DNA of 64,000 bases, taken from JAFEDN01 sp963712715 (GTDB taxonomy: Bacteria > Pseudomonadota > Gammaproteobacteria > Coxiellales > Coxiellaceae). A program made the translations under genes and the position numbers. Positions 1 to 10,104 of the stretch are shown in pieces (position 1 is the first letter of the stretch; every line of letters begins with the position of its first letter). The stretch spans positions 124,001-188,000 of the forward strand of contig CAVQJI010000008.1 in NCBI GenBank assembly GCA_963712715.1. The letters are read 5' to 3'. Under the pieces are notes generated by a model. The model was not told the DNA's origin, ran no database searches, and saw only the letters and a program-made list of their open reading frames with translations.

Positions 1-14
1 AACTTGCTATCCAC

Positions 15-50
15 AATAATTTTAATGTAAAGCTTTACATTAAAATTATT
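15..50. repeat. Perfect 36-bp palindrome
   Basis: Both 18-base halves match exactly as reverse complements around the centre AAAGCTTT (half: AATAATTTTAATGTAAAG). It lies 124 bases before the first gene. It could be a dimeric regulator operator or a cruciform site. It is too AT-rich, and lacks the T-run context, to be a good terminator. Confidence 0.85.
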
Positions 51-89
51 TGGCCTAAAAAAATAGGGATATTTTTCTAAAAAAGAATT

Positions 90-145
90 TATCGACAGCG
101 TCGATAGGTAAAACGCACAGGAAATCTTTATGAAAAATTCCTGTG
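90..145 (+). promoter_or_regulatory. Two small hairpins in the 5' leader of the first gene
   Basis: A 7-bp stem (TATCGAC / GTCGATA, 90-106) is followed by an 8-bp stem (CACAGGAA at 116-123 with TTCCTGTG at 138-145). Both lie just before the ribosome-binding site at about 161. Pairing is seen directly; a role in leader control is a guess. Confidence 0.35.
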
Positions 146-173
146 TCCATCCACAAAAAAAGGAGATTTATAT

Positions 174-1055
174 ATGTCTAAACTCATTCAATCATTGCCT
201 GGTCTGGAACATCCGCAACGGTTTTCGCCATTTATCCAGAATTCCGCACTGGATCAGGAAATCCATCGAATTTATCAGGGAGCCGCCGAAGAAATGCGGC
301 AGAATCGTCAGGGATTTACTCAGGAATTTCGCGTCACCGAAGATAAAATTATCACCGGTATTCATATTCGCGTGACTGCGGAACTGGACGCAGTGAATCT
401 GCATAGCCTGGCAGATTACAAAAAAATTCATGAAACTGTTCTCAACTGGAATCCTGATCAATCAGGAAAAAATTTCAGGGAATGTGTAGCTGTTAAAAAA
501 GCCCTCATGACCTGTTTAGCGGATGCACGAAAAAAACAAAGTCTACAGCGGATTTGTTGCGAATATAAAGCACATTTAGCGGCCGACATTCGTGCGCAAC
601 TGAACAGTGATTTTCCCAATGTTTCCCGACAATATGGACTCAATTTACCGGAGCCGAGGCTTTCATTTAAAAAACCTTTAAGACCCGCGCAGCAACCTTC
701 TACTTTAGATCATTTCCTGACGGGCGAAGTAAAATCTCTGTCTATTGCTCCAGACAGTAGCCTGCACAAAGCAATCAGAAAATATGAAGCCGTCACTACT
801 TTGCAATACACGCTTCTCACGCATAAACCTGCTCCGATACAGGTGCAGGAATTTAGTCAAACCCTGAATCAGTTAAAACCAGTCCTTGAAGCGCACCGGG
901 ACAGCAATACCGTCCGTTTTTTGAAAAAAATATCCGCCGCAGTGACTTTTGGTATCACGGCGGCGTTGGGTATTTTTGGCGTGAAAGGTAAGCAGATGGC
1001 CAGTGATTTAACTCAGGTGCTGGCTTCGCCTCCGCCGGTTCGTGGTTTCGTCTGA
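174..1055 (+). CDS. Hypothetical protein with C-terminal hydrophobic segment, possible effector
   Basis: This is a 293-residue protein of unknown function. The ATG follows a clear AGGAG ribosome-binding site by about 8 bases. There is no signal peptide. The central part is helical and charged; the C-terminus (about residues 245-280) has a basic FLKK stretch followed by a Gly/Ala-rich hydrophobic helix ending in GVKGK. The downstream gene (1116-2014) is a diverged paralog that shares the EYKAHL motif and the same RD-S-FLK ... GVKGK ending. A C-terminal hydrophobic element of this general kind recurs, from memory, in secreted proteins of Legionella and Coxiella; the link is inference. It is probably co-transcribed with the next two genes. 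Confidence 0.7.
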   Translation: MSKLIQSLPGLEHPQRFSPFIQNSALDQEIHRIYQGAAEEMRQNRQGFTQEFRVTEDKIITGIHIRVTAELDAVNLHSLADYKKIHETVLNWNPDQSGKNFRECVAVKKALMTCLADARKKQSLQRICCEYKAHLAADIRAQLNSDFPNVSRQYGLNLPEPRLSFKKPLRPAQQPSTLDHFLTGEVKSLSIAPDSSLHKAIRKYEAVTTLQYTLLTHKPAPIQVQEFSQTLNQLKPVLEAHRDSNTVRFLKKISAAVTFGITAALGIFGVKGKQMASDLTQVLASPPPVRGFV

Positions 1056-1115
1056 CGTTAATCAAACCCTCCATCACCTCTATTTAATCAAACCATCATT
1101 TTAAGGAGAATTTTT

Positions 1116-2014
1116 ATGAGCAAACTAATGGAAAAATTTTTAGAAACCCATCGCAAGTCCCTTGCCGTGAATTCCATTGTGAATATCAATATGGATATAG
1201 ACCGGGAAACACTGGAAATTTATGCGCAGGCCCAAAATGAAGCTCAAAAACGGTCAAAGAACAGGTCCGCCGAAGCGCCGCAGACCGAATTTTAAATGAC
1301 GCACTGGCGGTTCGGCTGACGCCGCTTCTGGCGAAAACCAATTTACTAAATTTTGCGAACTACAGCATTTTGACTGGGGCCATTAAACGCTGGTGTCCGT
1401 GGAAAAAAGAAAAACAGAAGGCGTGTTTACAAGTACAAAAGGTTTTGCTGACATTGTTGCCTGCCGCTCAACAGAAACAACAATTAGGAGCATTATGTCA
1501 GGAATATAAAGCGCACCTCAAAAATGGGATTGAAGAAGAGGTGAAAAACAATCATGAGTTTGCATACATAACCTGCTCAACCAGTCGGACAATTATATTT
1601 GGAGCCGCACCCGTGGCGGATCGTCCTCAAGTCAGTCTGGTTAAAGACAAAAGATCACCGGTTGAACGATTGGCAGCGGAACCTTCGCGCTATCTTCTAA
1701 ACCCCGACAGGCCATTAGCCCTGGCATTACAAAAATACCAGACCGTCAGTCAACTGGAAGCCACTCTGGCTACTCCGGTTAAATCCGCGACAGAGCAGGT
1801 CAAGGATTTTAACCAGGTATTTAAAGCTCAACGTTCGCTTCTTGAAAAAGATCGTGACAGTTTAGCCATAAAATTTCTTAAGGGAGTGGCAACGGTGTTA
1901 TCGCTCGGTATCGCCTGGGGGTTGGGTATCTGGGGGGTTAAAGGAAAAGTCGCCGCCGGGAAAGTCCAGCAGGTGCTTGAAACTCCGAAGATAATGGCTT
2001 GCCGTGTAAATTAA
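1116..2014 (+). pseudogene. Frameshifted paralog of the preceding gene
   Basis: Translation starts at ATG 1116 after AAGGAG. The first frame runs 59 residues and stops at 1293-1295. The continuation is in another frame, from about 1245 through KTVKEQVRRSAADRILNDAL and on to the stop at 2014. The shift falls in or near the A-run at 1242-1248, so one base has probably been gained or lost there. The joined product (about 298 residues) matches the upstream protein in length, in the QEYKAHL motif and in the C-terminal FLKG ... WGLGIWGVKGK segment. Function is unknown. It may be a true pseudogene or a sequencing indel; the longest open piece begins at 1370. Confidence 0.7.
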
Positions 2015-2050
2015 GGAATCCATTTGATGGCTGGCGCAGGATGATCTGTT

Positions 2051-2083
2051 CGGCTTTTTGCATGATCAATAATCAAAAAGCCG
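2051..2083 (+). terminator. Terminator-like hairpin
   Basis: A 10-bp stem CGGCTTTTTG / CAAAAAGCCG encloses a 13-base loop, and a T-run follows at about 2095-2100. The T-run is not immediately adjacent, so it may only attenuate transcription before the next gene. Confidence 0.45.
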
Positions 2084-2124
2084 GCAAATTACTGTCTTTT
2101 TAAAATTTATAATTAGGAGAATTA

Positions 2125-3363
2125 ATGAAATATTTACATCTGTTTACCGAATGGATTGAATCAGTGTTGGGAAACAAACAGCCTGATCAACTCAATGTAA
2201 AAAAGGAATTATTACAAAAAATTCTCACAGAGTTGCAGCATTCTGATTTTTTATGGGGAGAATCACGCTGGCAAACCTTGCTGGCTGCCAGCCTGGCAGA
2301 ATTAAAAGAAAGTGGTCAGCACCGCCGTCGTTTAAAGGTGGCTTTACAACGGGCCGATGATCTTATGGATGAAGCCCGGATTACTGAAAAAGTAAGAAGG
2401 GCTTTATTAGATCAGGTTAGACCTCACGTTCTGTTAGAGGAAAACCAGATAGAAAACTATGAAATCGTGCGCAGGGAATGCCTGATTCGCCAGGCATCAC
2501 TTCATGAATTAGAGAATAAAATCGACTGTTTGCTAAATGAGAGTCGTCAAATGACAGGTGAACCATCGTTTTCTAAAACCGCATCCTTATTTAATTTGAA
2601 TAATCAGCCATTTGTTGAGATACTCAAGCCTTATCCAAAGAAAATGCTTCAGGTTCGTTTTTCGGATAACCATATTCGAGACTGGATAAAAGGGGAGGGG
2701 AATGCGCGTGAAGTATATCAAAGTCTTTCCCGGGAATTTTTGAAAAAATCAGCGCCCGAAAAAGCAGGAGAAGATATTCAAAAAGCAAAAAATTCTTTGC
2801 AGAATCATGCGGAAAAAATAGAAATAAAACTGGATCGTTGTCGGAAAGATATGATTTCATATAACCGGCGTGCCATTGAGCATCGTGCTCAGGTTATGTT
2901 AGCGCACGCCAATAAAATAGAAAGCATCTCTTTATCCCTGGCAACCATGACTCATCTTTTGCGATCTCATGTAAAATGTCCCTGTTTATTCAAATTAATG
3001 ACCGAAATTCAGATGATGCAGGAATCGCTGAATATGAATGCGGAGAGTGCTGATTTGCAGGGGAAATTATTAGCGATACACGATTACCGCAAAGATTACG
3101 AAAAATCCATTACCTCGGTTTGGGGTACCTTATTTAATCGCCAACAATCACAGTATCAACAACAACTCAATACCCATTTACGGTTGGAAATTGCTAAACT
3201 GGTCACACCGATTTGTGGATTTAATGACAGGAATACTACTTTAACATCTGAAAAGATTAGGCAGATTCACAAATCGGTCAATAAACTGGCTGTTGAACAA
3301 GGCCGTATTGCTGATGAGAAAGTTAAAATTGATCAGATTAAAAACACTTTTCAATCCGGGTGA
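2125..3363 (+). CDS. Hypothetical coiled-coil protein
   Basis: This is a 412-residue protein starting at an ATG 7 bases after TTAGGAG. It is rich in Glu, Lys, Gln and Leu, with long helical stretches predicted by eye at about residues 25-170 and 215-345 and no transmembrane segment or signal peptide. No enzyme motif was recognised. It is the third gene of a rightward cluster with the two paralogs upstream, separated from them by a hairpin. It ends 63 bases from the convergent Fis-like gene. It could be a structural or secreted plasmid-borne protein; its function is unknown. Confidence 0.7.
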   Translation: MKYLHLFTEWIESVLGNKQPDQLNVKKELLQKILTELQHSDFLWGESRWQTLLAASLAELKESGQHRRRLKVALQRADDLMDEARITEKVRRALLDQVRPHVLLEENQIENYEIVRRECLIRQASLHELENKIDCLLNESRQMTGEPSFSKTASLFNLNNQPFVEILKPYPKKMLQVRFSDNHIRDWIKGEGNAREVYQSLSREFLKKSAPEKAGEDIQKAKNSLQNHAEKIEIKLDRCRKDMISYNRRAIEHRAQVMLAHANKIESISLSLATMTHLLRSHVKCPCLFKLMTEIQMMQESLNMNAESADLQGKLLAIHDYRKDYEKSITSVWGTLFNRQQSQYQQQLNTHLRLEIAKLVTPICGFNDRNTTLTSEKIRQIHKSVNKLAVEQGRIADEKVKIDQIKNTFQSG

Positions 3364-3425
3364 TTGCTCTGATGTCGGTGACTCGTTCAATTTACCAATT
3401 ACGTTAGTTTGATTTTTTAAAAACA

Positions 3426-3746
3426 TTATCTCTTTCTTTTAGATTTCAGTAATCCATACTGATGCATTTTCTTGCGCAAAGTGCCGCGGCTGATACTTAA
3501 TATTTTAGCAGACAAACTTTGGTTATCGTGTGTATATTGTAACGTCAATTCCAGTAGTGGTAACTCGACTTCTGCCAGGAATAATTCATAGACATTGGCG
3601 GCTTCAGCTCCCTCCAGTTTGATAAAATACTCCTTTACTGTAGCACGGACACTGTTACGAATGGTAGCTGCTTTGGGCAACGTTGTATCCACTACCGTTT
3701 TTACGACATCGACATCGAATTCAGCAGAAATTTTAGTTTGACTCAT
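3426..3746 (-). CDS. Fis-family nucleoid/regulatory protein
   Basis: This is a 106-residue protein. The C-terminal half matches Fis: YELFLAEVELPLLELTLQYT (dimer core) followed by a helix-turn-helix with SRGTLRKKMHQYGL. Family knowledge: Fis (about 98 residues in E. coli) binds and bends AT-rich DNA as a dimer and controls promoters, recombination and origins. The start chosen is ATG 3746, which follows GGAG by 6 bases; an upstream ATG at 3800 is in frame but lacks a good ribosome-binding site and would add 18 residues absent from Fis. A divergent plasmid copy of Fis could modulate host or plasmid transcription. It faces the coiled-coil gene convergently. Confidence 0.88.
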   Translation of the reverse strand: MSQTKISAEFDVDVVKTVVDTTLPKAATIRNSVRATVKEYFIKLEGAEAANVYELFLAEVELPLLELTLQYTHDNQSLSAKILSISRGTLRKKMHQYGLLKSKRKR

Positions 3747-3823
3747 ATATGACTCCAAATATTGAACAATAAGGTCATGGTTTTTTGACCAGTTGACCAA
3801 GGCTTGCGATAGTGGGACAGCAT

Positions 3824-3851
3824 ATCTTAATAACTTTATTCAAAAAGTCAA
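3824..3851 (-). promoter_or_regulatory. Candidate promoter of the Fis-like gene
   Basis: On the minus strand, TTGACT (3851-3846) is separated by 16 bases from TAAGAT (3829-3824), a sigma70-like pair about 80 bases upstream of the chosen start. The -10 box is weak. Confidence 0.4.
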
Positions 3852-3976
3852 AAAAAATATTTCTGATTAGTTTGTTATGCTATTATTTTTTTGTTTTGGT
3901 GTGCTGATTTTTTGTCGTCAAGAGGCATGGTTGAGGTTGCTTTAAGGAAACAGGTTTATCGGCGCAGGGCGAATGC

Positions 3977-4276
3977 TCAGTCATACCGCAAGACCCAGGA
4001 AGACAGTGATTTTCGCACCGCCAGGGCCAAACGGCAAACCATACACGTGACCGGAATGGTGATGTTAATACGAATGCCACCCCGGGAATCCAGTTGTGCT
4101 AAGGAGGGCTTTGGAGGCGATAATAATTTTTGCTCGGCTTTTAAATCCGATGATGGAATAATAAGCTGACTCGACTCCGAGGGTGCCTGAGTGACCAATG
4201 AACTGTCCTGCAAAAAGGGGAGGGCGGATGGGACTTTTTGACCGGTTGACGGGCCGGAATTTTGGGGATTTTGCAT
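3977..4276 (-). pseudogene. 5' fragment of the kinase/ankyrin gene family
   Basis: The first about 75 residues (MQNPQNSGPSTGQK ... GGIRINITIP) match the N-terminus of the intact kinase immediately upstream almost exactly. The sequence then departs into unrelated residues and stops at 3977, just before where the kinase P-loop would begin. The spacer and ribosome-binding site (AAGGAGCATCAACC) are also shared. It is therefore a truncated third unit of the tandem array, probably left by recombination. No kinase domain remains. Confidence 0.8.
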
Positions 4277-4305
4277 GGTTGATGCTCCTTATCTCAATGT
4301 GGGTG

Positions 4306-7017
4306 CTAGGAATTTAGCTGCACCGTTGGCTGCTTTGCGGATTCTATGGTTTGTTTAATTTGTGTTCTGAAACCGAAATACCCCGTTTCCGTCTTCGATG
4401 CGACCGCCCCCCCCATCTTCCACCATCCTCCCAATCTTCCATCTCTTACCCAACTTATCCAATTCTCCCAACTTGAAGTATCCTTATCATGCCACTGTTC
4501 ATCGGCCTTCTTCAAATGATAGGCTCTGATAAACGGGTTGGGATCCATCTTTTGTAATAGCGTATACCATTTACCGTAAGTCGACGGGTCAAATTTAGAT
4601 ATGATAAATACTTCTTTATAATATTTTAGATTATGTTTTTCGCATTCACCCCATGTCATCGGCGCAATACTGCCCGCCTGTTTCAACAAGGCATTGACGA
4701 CATCAGGGCACATGCCCCAAACCGCCGCTCCTAACGGCTGTTCGCCTTTGGCGTTCGCCATATCCGGTTTAGCGCCTTGTTGGAGTAGCACCTTAACTGT
4801 TTTCTCATCTCCTTGTTTACAAGCCTCAATGAGTTGATCTTGCAACGCCAATTGCGTAGGGTTGGCCTTCAGTTTTGGCGGGGGCAGAATAGTTTGGGCA
4901 ATGGTTTGCGATAGCGGCGGCATTAATTTCAGAGGTTGAATCGGCGACTCGTATTTCAGGTTTTTTTGTTCGTGCTTCAATTCTGCTTCCGATCTCTGAT
5001 TCTGACTTGGTGTGGATAATAATTGAAACTGCAACGCCTCCAATTGCTGGGTGCGTGTCATCCACAAAGATTGGAGAGCTTTGAGGTCTGCGTTTGGTCC
5101 GCTCCAGCGTGCCCGCCGCTCCCGCAATCTACTACCCCTGACGTACTCGTAATTATACCTGTAAAAAGCATAAGTCAACCCAAGGCCATCTTTAGATGAA
5201 GATGGTATAAACCACGAACCTTTCACGTATTTAGATTGCGCACTATCCCATATTTTCAACTCATGTATCCGCGGTAACTTAGACTTCCACTCCGCTGGAC
5301 ATGGTTCAAAAACTCGACCTGGGCGACAATATTCATTCACCAAGTGCACCGGTAATAACTTTTGCTGACCTCCGACGATTTTACACCAATGATCTGTCGC
5401 TCGTTGGCCATAGTTCCATTTTGAAGCATTATCCACATACGTTTGCAACGTTCCGATTAAATCTTGCAAGCTAAAATGCTTGCCATGCGACGTGCCTTGG
5501 GTTTCTAAATCTTGCAGTTGTTGCATTTGCACTTCCTGCGGCAAATATTTTTGGATCATCGTCCACATATGCCAGTCCATCGCCCACAGTGCATATTGAA
5601 ACGCCGTGATTGGTTTAAATTCCCGGCCTGATAAGTCTGTTACCGTTCCCGCATGTAGCGGGAGATTTTTGTCTTTCTGGATCAGTTCTTCTGCCTTATC
5701 CTGTTCGCCTTCAGCGACATATTGCAGCAACTGGCTCAAGGATTTTTGATCCGTTGGTGTCAGTGTCGGCTTTGGAGCAGGCATGGGGGGATATCGGTTT
5801 TGCGACAGTGAGGGCTGTACAGATTCATATTTTTCCTCCAAATCTTTGCGTCGCTTTTCCTCTTTTGCTTTTTCTAATTCTAACTGCCTCACTTTTTCCT
5901 GCAGCTTTTTCATTTCCTCATCTTTAGAATCTGTCGGAGCACCCGGTTTGAGTTGGTTTTCTGCTTGTGAAGACGTTGGAGGAGGGAGTTTTTGCTTTTC
6001 ATCACTCACCACTATCAGCGGTTTGAGCCGATCCACTACTTGAATCGCCGTGGGTCGTTTCACCGGCGTCAAGTCCCAGCAGGATTCGATGATCGCCTTC
6101 AATTCCGCCGGGCAATCGTTGGGGATTTCTTCTTTTTCTCCATCTTTAATCCAGGTCGCCGCCTGTAATTGATTTTGTGCATCTTTAAACGGAATTTCTC
6201 TGGAGGCCAATTCCCACAACACCATTCCCAAACTCCAGATATCCACCGCCGCGGTGATTTCCGCTCTGCGTTTGAATAGTTCCGGGGCCATCCATAACAC
6301 CGTGCCTTTCGCCATCGTCGATTGACTGCTGGTTTCCTGTTTTACCTTCGCCAGGCCAAAATCCGCCAGTTTGGCTCGCAACCGGTCATCCAGCAGAATA
6401 TTTAAACTCTTTAAATCTCGGTGTAAGATTGAATAACCATGCAAATCTTTTAATCCCCACGCCGCATCCAACGCAATTTGAAATCGAATCGACCATGGCA
6501 ACTCCTGAGCGTTATGCAGTAATTGATACAGCGATCCTTTCGGCATCAATTCCATCACCAACGAATAATACGGCGCTTCCAGGCAGATTTTTTTCAGCGG
6601 TACGATATATTTGGATTCCACGCCCAATTGAAACATGATCTGCGCTTCCCGGCGGAGTTCTTCGACCGCCTTTTCCGTTAAATGCTGGGCTTTGAGCCGC
6701 TTGATGGCGACGAGCTGGTCATTCCATACGCCTTGGTAAACGGAACCGTACGCTCCTTCACCCAATAATTGTCCCAGCGTTAAAGCGCTGGCCGGAATGG
6801 TGATGTTGATACGGATACCGCCCTGGGAATCCAGTTGCGCTAAGGAAGGCTTCGGGGGTGATAGCAACTTTTGCTCGACTTTTAAATCCGATGATTGAAC
6901 AAGCTGACCAGGCTCATCCGAGGATAACTGAGTGACCAACGAACTGTCCTGCAAAAAGGGAAGAGTGGATGGGGCTTTTTGGCCGGTTGACGGGCTGGAA
7001 TTTTGGGGATTTTGCAT
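4306..7017 (-). CDS. Protein kinase with coiled coil, conserved unknown domain and ankyrin repeat
   Basis: This 903-residue protein is the only intact member of a tandem family. It has a Ser/Thr or TKL-like kinase domain at about residues 80-335: P-loop GEGAYG 86-91, VAIK lysine 106, HRDLKSLN with D201 and N206, DFG 219-221, APE 244-246, so catalysis looks possible. A charged coiled coil follows (about 363-400). Next comes a domain of unknown function (about 425-690) with ALWAMDWHMWTMIQKYLP. Then there is an ankyrin-like repeat (LIEACKQGDEKTVKVLLQQGAKPDMANAKGEQPLG, split here as GDEKTVKVLLQQGAKP) and a conserved tail ending in QPTVQLN. There is no signal peptide. Eukaryotic-like kinase and ankyrin modules suggest a secreted host-directed effector, but an intracellular signalling role cannot be excluded. 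Confidence 0.85.
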   Translation of the reverse strand: MQNPQNSSPSTGQKAPSTLPFLQDSSLVTQLSSDEPGQLVQSSDLKVEQKLLSPPKPSLAQLDSQGGIRINITIPASALTLGQLLGEGAYGSVYQGVWNDQLVAIKRLKAQHLTEKAVEELRREAQIMFQLGVESKYIVPLKKICLEAPYYSLVMELMPKGSLYQLLHNAQELPWSIRFQIALDAAWGLKDLHGYSILHRDLKSLNILLDDRLRAKLADFGLAKVKQETSSQSTMAKGTVLWMAPELFKRRAEITAAVDIWSLGMVLWELASREIPFKDAQNQLQAATWIKDGEKEEIPNDCPAELKAIIESCWDLTPVKRPTAIQVVDRLKPLIVVSDEKQKLPPPTSSQAENQLKPGAPTDSKDEEMKKLQEKVRQLELEKAKEEKRRKDLEEKYESVQPSLSQNRYPPMPAPKPTLTPTDQKSLSQLLQYVAEGEQDKAEELIQKDKNLPLHAGTVTDLSGREFKPITAFQYALWAMDWHMWTMIQKYLPQEVQMQQLQDLETQGTSHGKHFSLQDLIGTLQTYVDNASKWNYGQRATDHWCKIVGGQQKLLPVHLVNEYCRPGRVFEPCPAEWKSKLPRIHELKIWDSAQSKYVKGSWFIPSSSKDGLGLTYAFYRYNYEYVRGSRLRERRARWSGPNADLKALQSLWMTRTQQLEALQFQLLSTPSQNQRSEAELKHEQKNLKYESPIQPLKLMPPLSQTIAQTILPPPKLKANPTQLALQDQLIEACKQGDEKTVKVLLQQGAKPDMANAKGEQPLGAAVWGMCPDVVNALLKQAGSIAPMTWGECEKHNLKYYKEVFIISKFDPSTYGKWYTLLQKMDPNPFIRAYHLKKADEQWHDKDTSSWENWISWVRDGRLGGWWKMGGAVASKTETGYFGFRTQIKQTIESAKQPTVQLNS

Positions 7018-7050
7018 GGTTGATGTTCCTTATCTCACTTAATGTGGGTG

Positions 7051-9980
7051 CTAAAAATTTAGATGCACTGTTGGCTGCTTTGCGGATTCGATGCTTTGTT
7101 TGATCTGTGATCTGAAACCTATATACCCTTCTTCCGTTGGTCTCACACTGTCTGCGATTGAGTCATTTGCGTACTCCACAATCCATTTACAGTTACTGTG
7201 GACATACCGTTTTAAATTTTCCCATGACGCAGAATCATTATCATGCCATTGCTGATCGACCTTCTTCAAGTGACATGATCGAATAAACAGGTTCGGCTCT
7301 ATTTTTTGCAACAGTTTATACCAATCGCCAAAAAGCTGTGGTCCAAACTTCGAAACGATAAACACTTCTTTATAATATTTAAGATTATGTTTTTCGCATT
7401 CACCCCATGTCATCGGCGCAATACCGCCCGCCTGTTTCAACAAGGCATTGACGACATCAGGGCACATGCCCCAAACCGCCGCTCCTAACGGCTGCTCGCC
7501 TTTGGCGTTCGCCATATCCGGTTTCGCGTCTTGTTGGAGTAACGCCTTGACTGCTTTTTCATCTCCTTGTTTACAAGCCGCAATCAGTTGATCTTGTAAC
7601 TTCAATTGCTCAGGACTGGCTGGTTTTGGCGGAGCCATGACGGTTTGTTGAATGATTTGCGATACCGGCGGCAGTGGTGGCGTTGATTTCGGCGGTTGGA
7701 CTGGTGACTCGTATTTCAGATCTTGTGCGTGCTTCAATTCTGCATCCAATCTTTGGTGTTGATTGGGCGTGCATAATAGTTGAGACTTTAGTAATTCCAA
7801 CTGCTCCGTGCGTGTCTTCCACAAGGATTGGAGAGCTTTGAGGTCAGCGAATGCCTCAACCAACTGGGCACAACACTCGCGCCACCCCAGCCCCGCACCA
7901 GTACCCGCACCCTCATACTTATATCTGTAAAAAGCAGAAGACGCCCCAAGCCCATCTTTAGAAGATGAAGGGATAAACCACGAGCCTTTAATTCCTTTTG
8001 ATTGCGTACTATCCCATATATAAGGCACTTCACGTGTCCGCGGTAATTTCACTTCCCATTCTAAGGGGCATGGATCAAATGGCCGATCCGGTCGGCAATA
8101 TTCATTCACAATATGCGCCGGTAATAGCTTTTGTTGTCCTCCCACTTTCTTACACCACTGATTTTCCGCTCGCTGGTCATAGTTCCATTTTGCAGCATTA
8201 TCCACAAAAGTTTGCAACGCTCCGGTCAAGCCTTGCAAACTAAAATGCTTACCATACGCTGTCCCTTTGGTTTCTAATTCCCGCAATTGCTCTGCTTGCG
8301 CTTCCTGAGGCAAATATTTTTGTATCATCGTCCACATGTGCCAATCCATTGCCCACAATGCATATTGAAACGCGGTAATCTGCTTAAATTCTCGACCGGA
8401 TAAATCTGTCACCGTTCCCACGTGCAGCAGTAAATCTTTATCTTTCTGAATCAATTCTTCCGCCTTATCCTGTTCGCCTTCGGTGACATATTGCAGCAAT
8501 TGGCTCAAGGATTTTTGATCCACGCTCTGGATTCCGCGATCGGGTTGTGGGATGACGGGTTTGGGTGCAGGTATTAATGTTTGTGAACTCCCGGATAACG
8601 ATGGCGGTATAGGTTTTTTCAATTCCTGCTCTTGCTTGGGCGGCGTCGTTGATTTTGGAGGTTGAACTGGTATCTGACGTTTTAAATCTTCCTGTGCGTG
8701 CTTCAATTCTAACTGATGTTGTTGATTTTGCTGTTTTAACTGCTGAATTTCAGCTTGTTTTTCCGCTTCTAATCGCCGTTTTTCTTCCTCAGCGGTGGCT
8801 AGTTGGGCAGATTGTTGTTCTTGGGCTAATTTTAGTTGCATGATTTCTTTTTGTTTTTCAGTTTCAAGTCGTTGTTTTTCTTCCGCAAGCTGCCGTTCGT
8901 GCACCAATTTCATTTGCTCCATTTCCGCCTTTAATTTTTTGATTTCCGATTCAGAGTCATCCGGCGACGATACTTTTTGTTTCGCTAGGGGTTTTAAGTC
9001 CTCCTGCACTCGAATGGCGGTTGGCCGATCTGTTGGTGCCGATTGCCAACAGGATTCAATAATCTTCTTCAATGCCGCTGGGCAGTCGCCCGGAATTTCT
9101 TCTTTTTTCCCCTGGGCAATTCGGACGCCGGCGGCTTCCGGGCGCCATTTATCATAAGGCAGTCTTCGCGTTACTAACTCCCACAGCACCATACCGAAAC
9201 TGTAAATATCCGACGCCGCCGTCACTTTCGGTTCGTCATCAAATAACTCCGGGGCCATCCATAGCAGCGTGCCGACTTTACCTTTGGATACTGAAGATTG
9301 ACTGCTGTTCTCATGTTTCACTTTCGCCAACCCAAAGTCCGCCAACTTGGCCCGCAGGCGGTCGTTGAGTAAGATATTGAAGCTTTTTAAATCCCGGTGG
9401 AGAATGACCGGTTTGTGTTCGTGTAAATCACGCAATCCCGAAGCGGCGTCTAACGCAATTTGATAGCGAATCGACCATGGCAAGTCCTGGCCATTGTGCA
9501 GTAAATCATACAACGACCCTTTGGGCATCAATTCCATCACTAAGGAAGGGGGTTCCAAACAGATTTTGATGACAATTTGACGATATATTCGGAAGTTAAG
9601 CTCAAGTGGAACATAATTTCCGCTTCTCGTTTTAATTCCTGAAGGGCGTCGGCGCTCAGATGGATGTTGACTTGCTTGACTGCGACCGGTTTGCCGGCGT
9701 AGACGGCTTCATAGACAGCGCCAAAACCGCCTTTGCCTAATACGCGCCCGAGCTGTAAAGCGCTGGCGGGGACAGAGAAATCCATGCGGCCTTGAGAGTC
9801 GAGTTGCGCCAGACCTGTCTTGACGGGAGACAGGGTTTTTTGTTCGGGCGGAAGTAAAAGGGGCAGTGTGTGGCTGCCGCTCATTGGCTGTAGTGGAGCA
9901 GTCATCAAGGAACTGTCCTGGAGAAAAGCAGGGCTGGCGGGATTCGGTGAGGGATTAATGGGTGTCGGTTGTTGTTGCAT
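7051..9980 (-). pseudogene. Frameshifted second kinase/coiled-coil/ankyrin gene
   Basis: This is the upstream neighbour and paralog of the intact kinase. The first frame (9980-9540) encodes the N-terminus, P-loop GKGGFG and the VAVK lysine, then runs into a stop. The second frame (from about 9570 to 7051) resumes at KICLEPP and carries HRDLKSFNILL, DFG, APE, a long coiled coil (about 110 residues rich in E, K, Q), the AMDWHMWTMIQKYLP domain, ankyrin repeat and tail. The shift lies at about 9555-9580; relative to the paralog it also lacks two residues (YY). Unless recoded, the product lacks either the ATP-binding lobe or the catalytic lobe. Ribosome-binding site GGAGCGCC precedes ATG 9980. Confidence 0.8.
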
Positions 9981-10104
9981 ACGGCGCTCCTTTGCGTCAA
10001 TGAAAATTTCCTATATTTTTTGGGACACTGGAATTATTCATGATCGTGATGGCGGATGCAAGGCGTGCAGGAATTGGAAAATTCTATCAGGAGTAGAGTA
10101 GACG

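Noticed and set aside
3883..4080. Possible transposase fragment downstream of the truncated kinase header
   Set aside because: Translations of all frames were read and none matched a known transposase convincingly.
9820..10101. Rightward 93-residue open frame
   Set aside because: Antisense shadow of the kinase-family N-terminus; no ribosome-binding site or recognisable protein.
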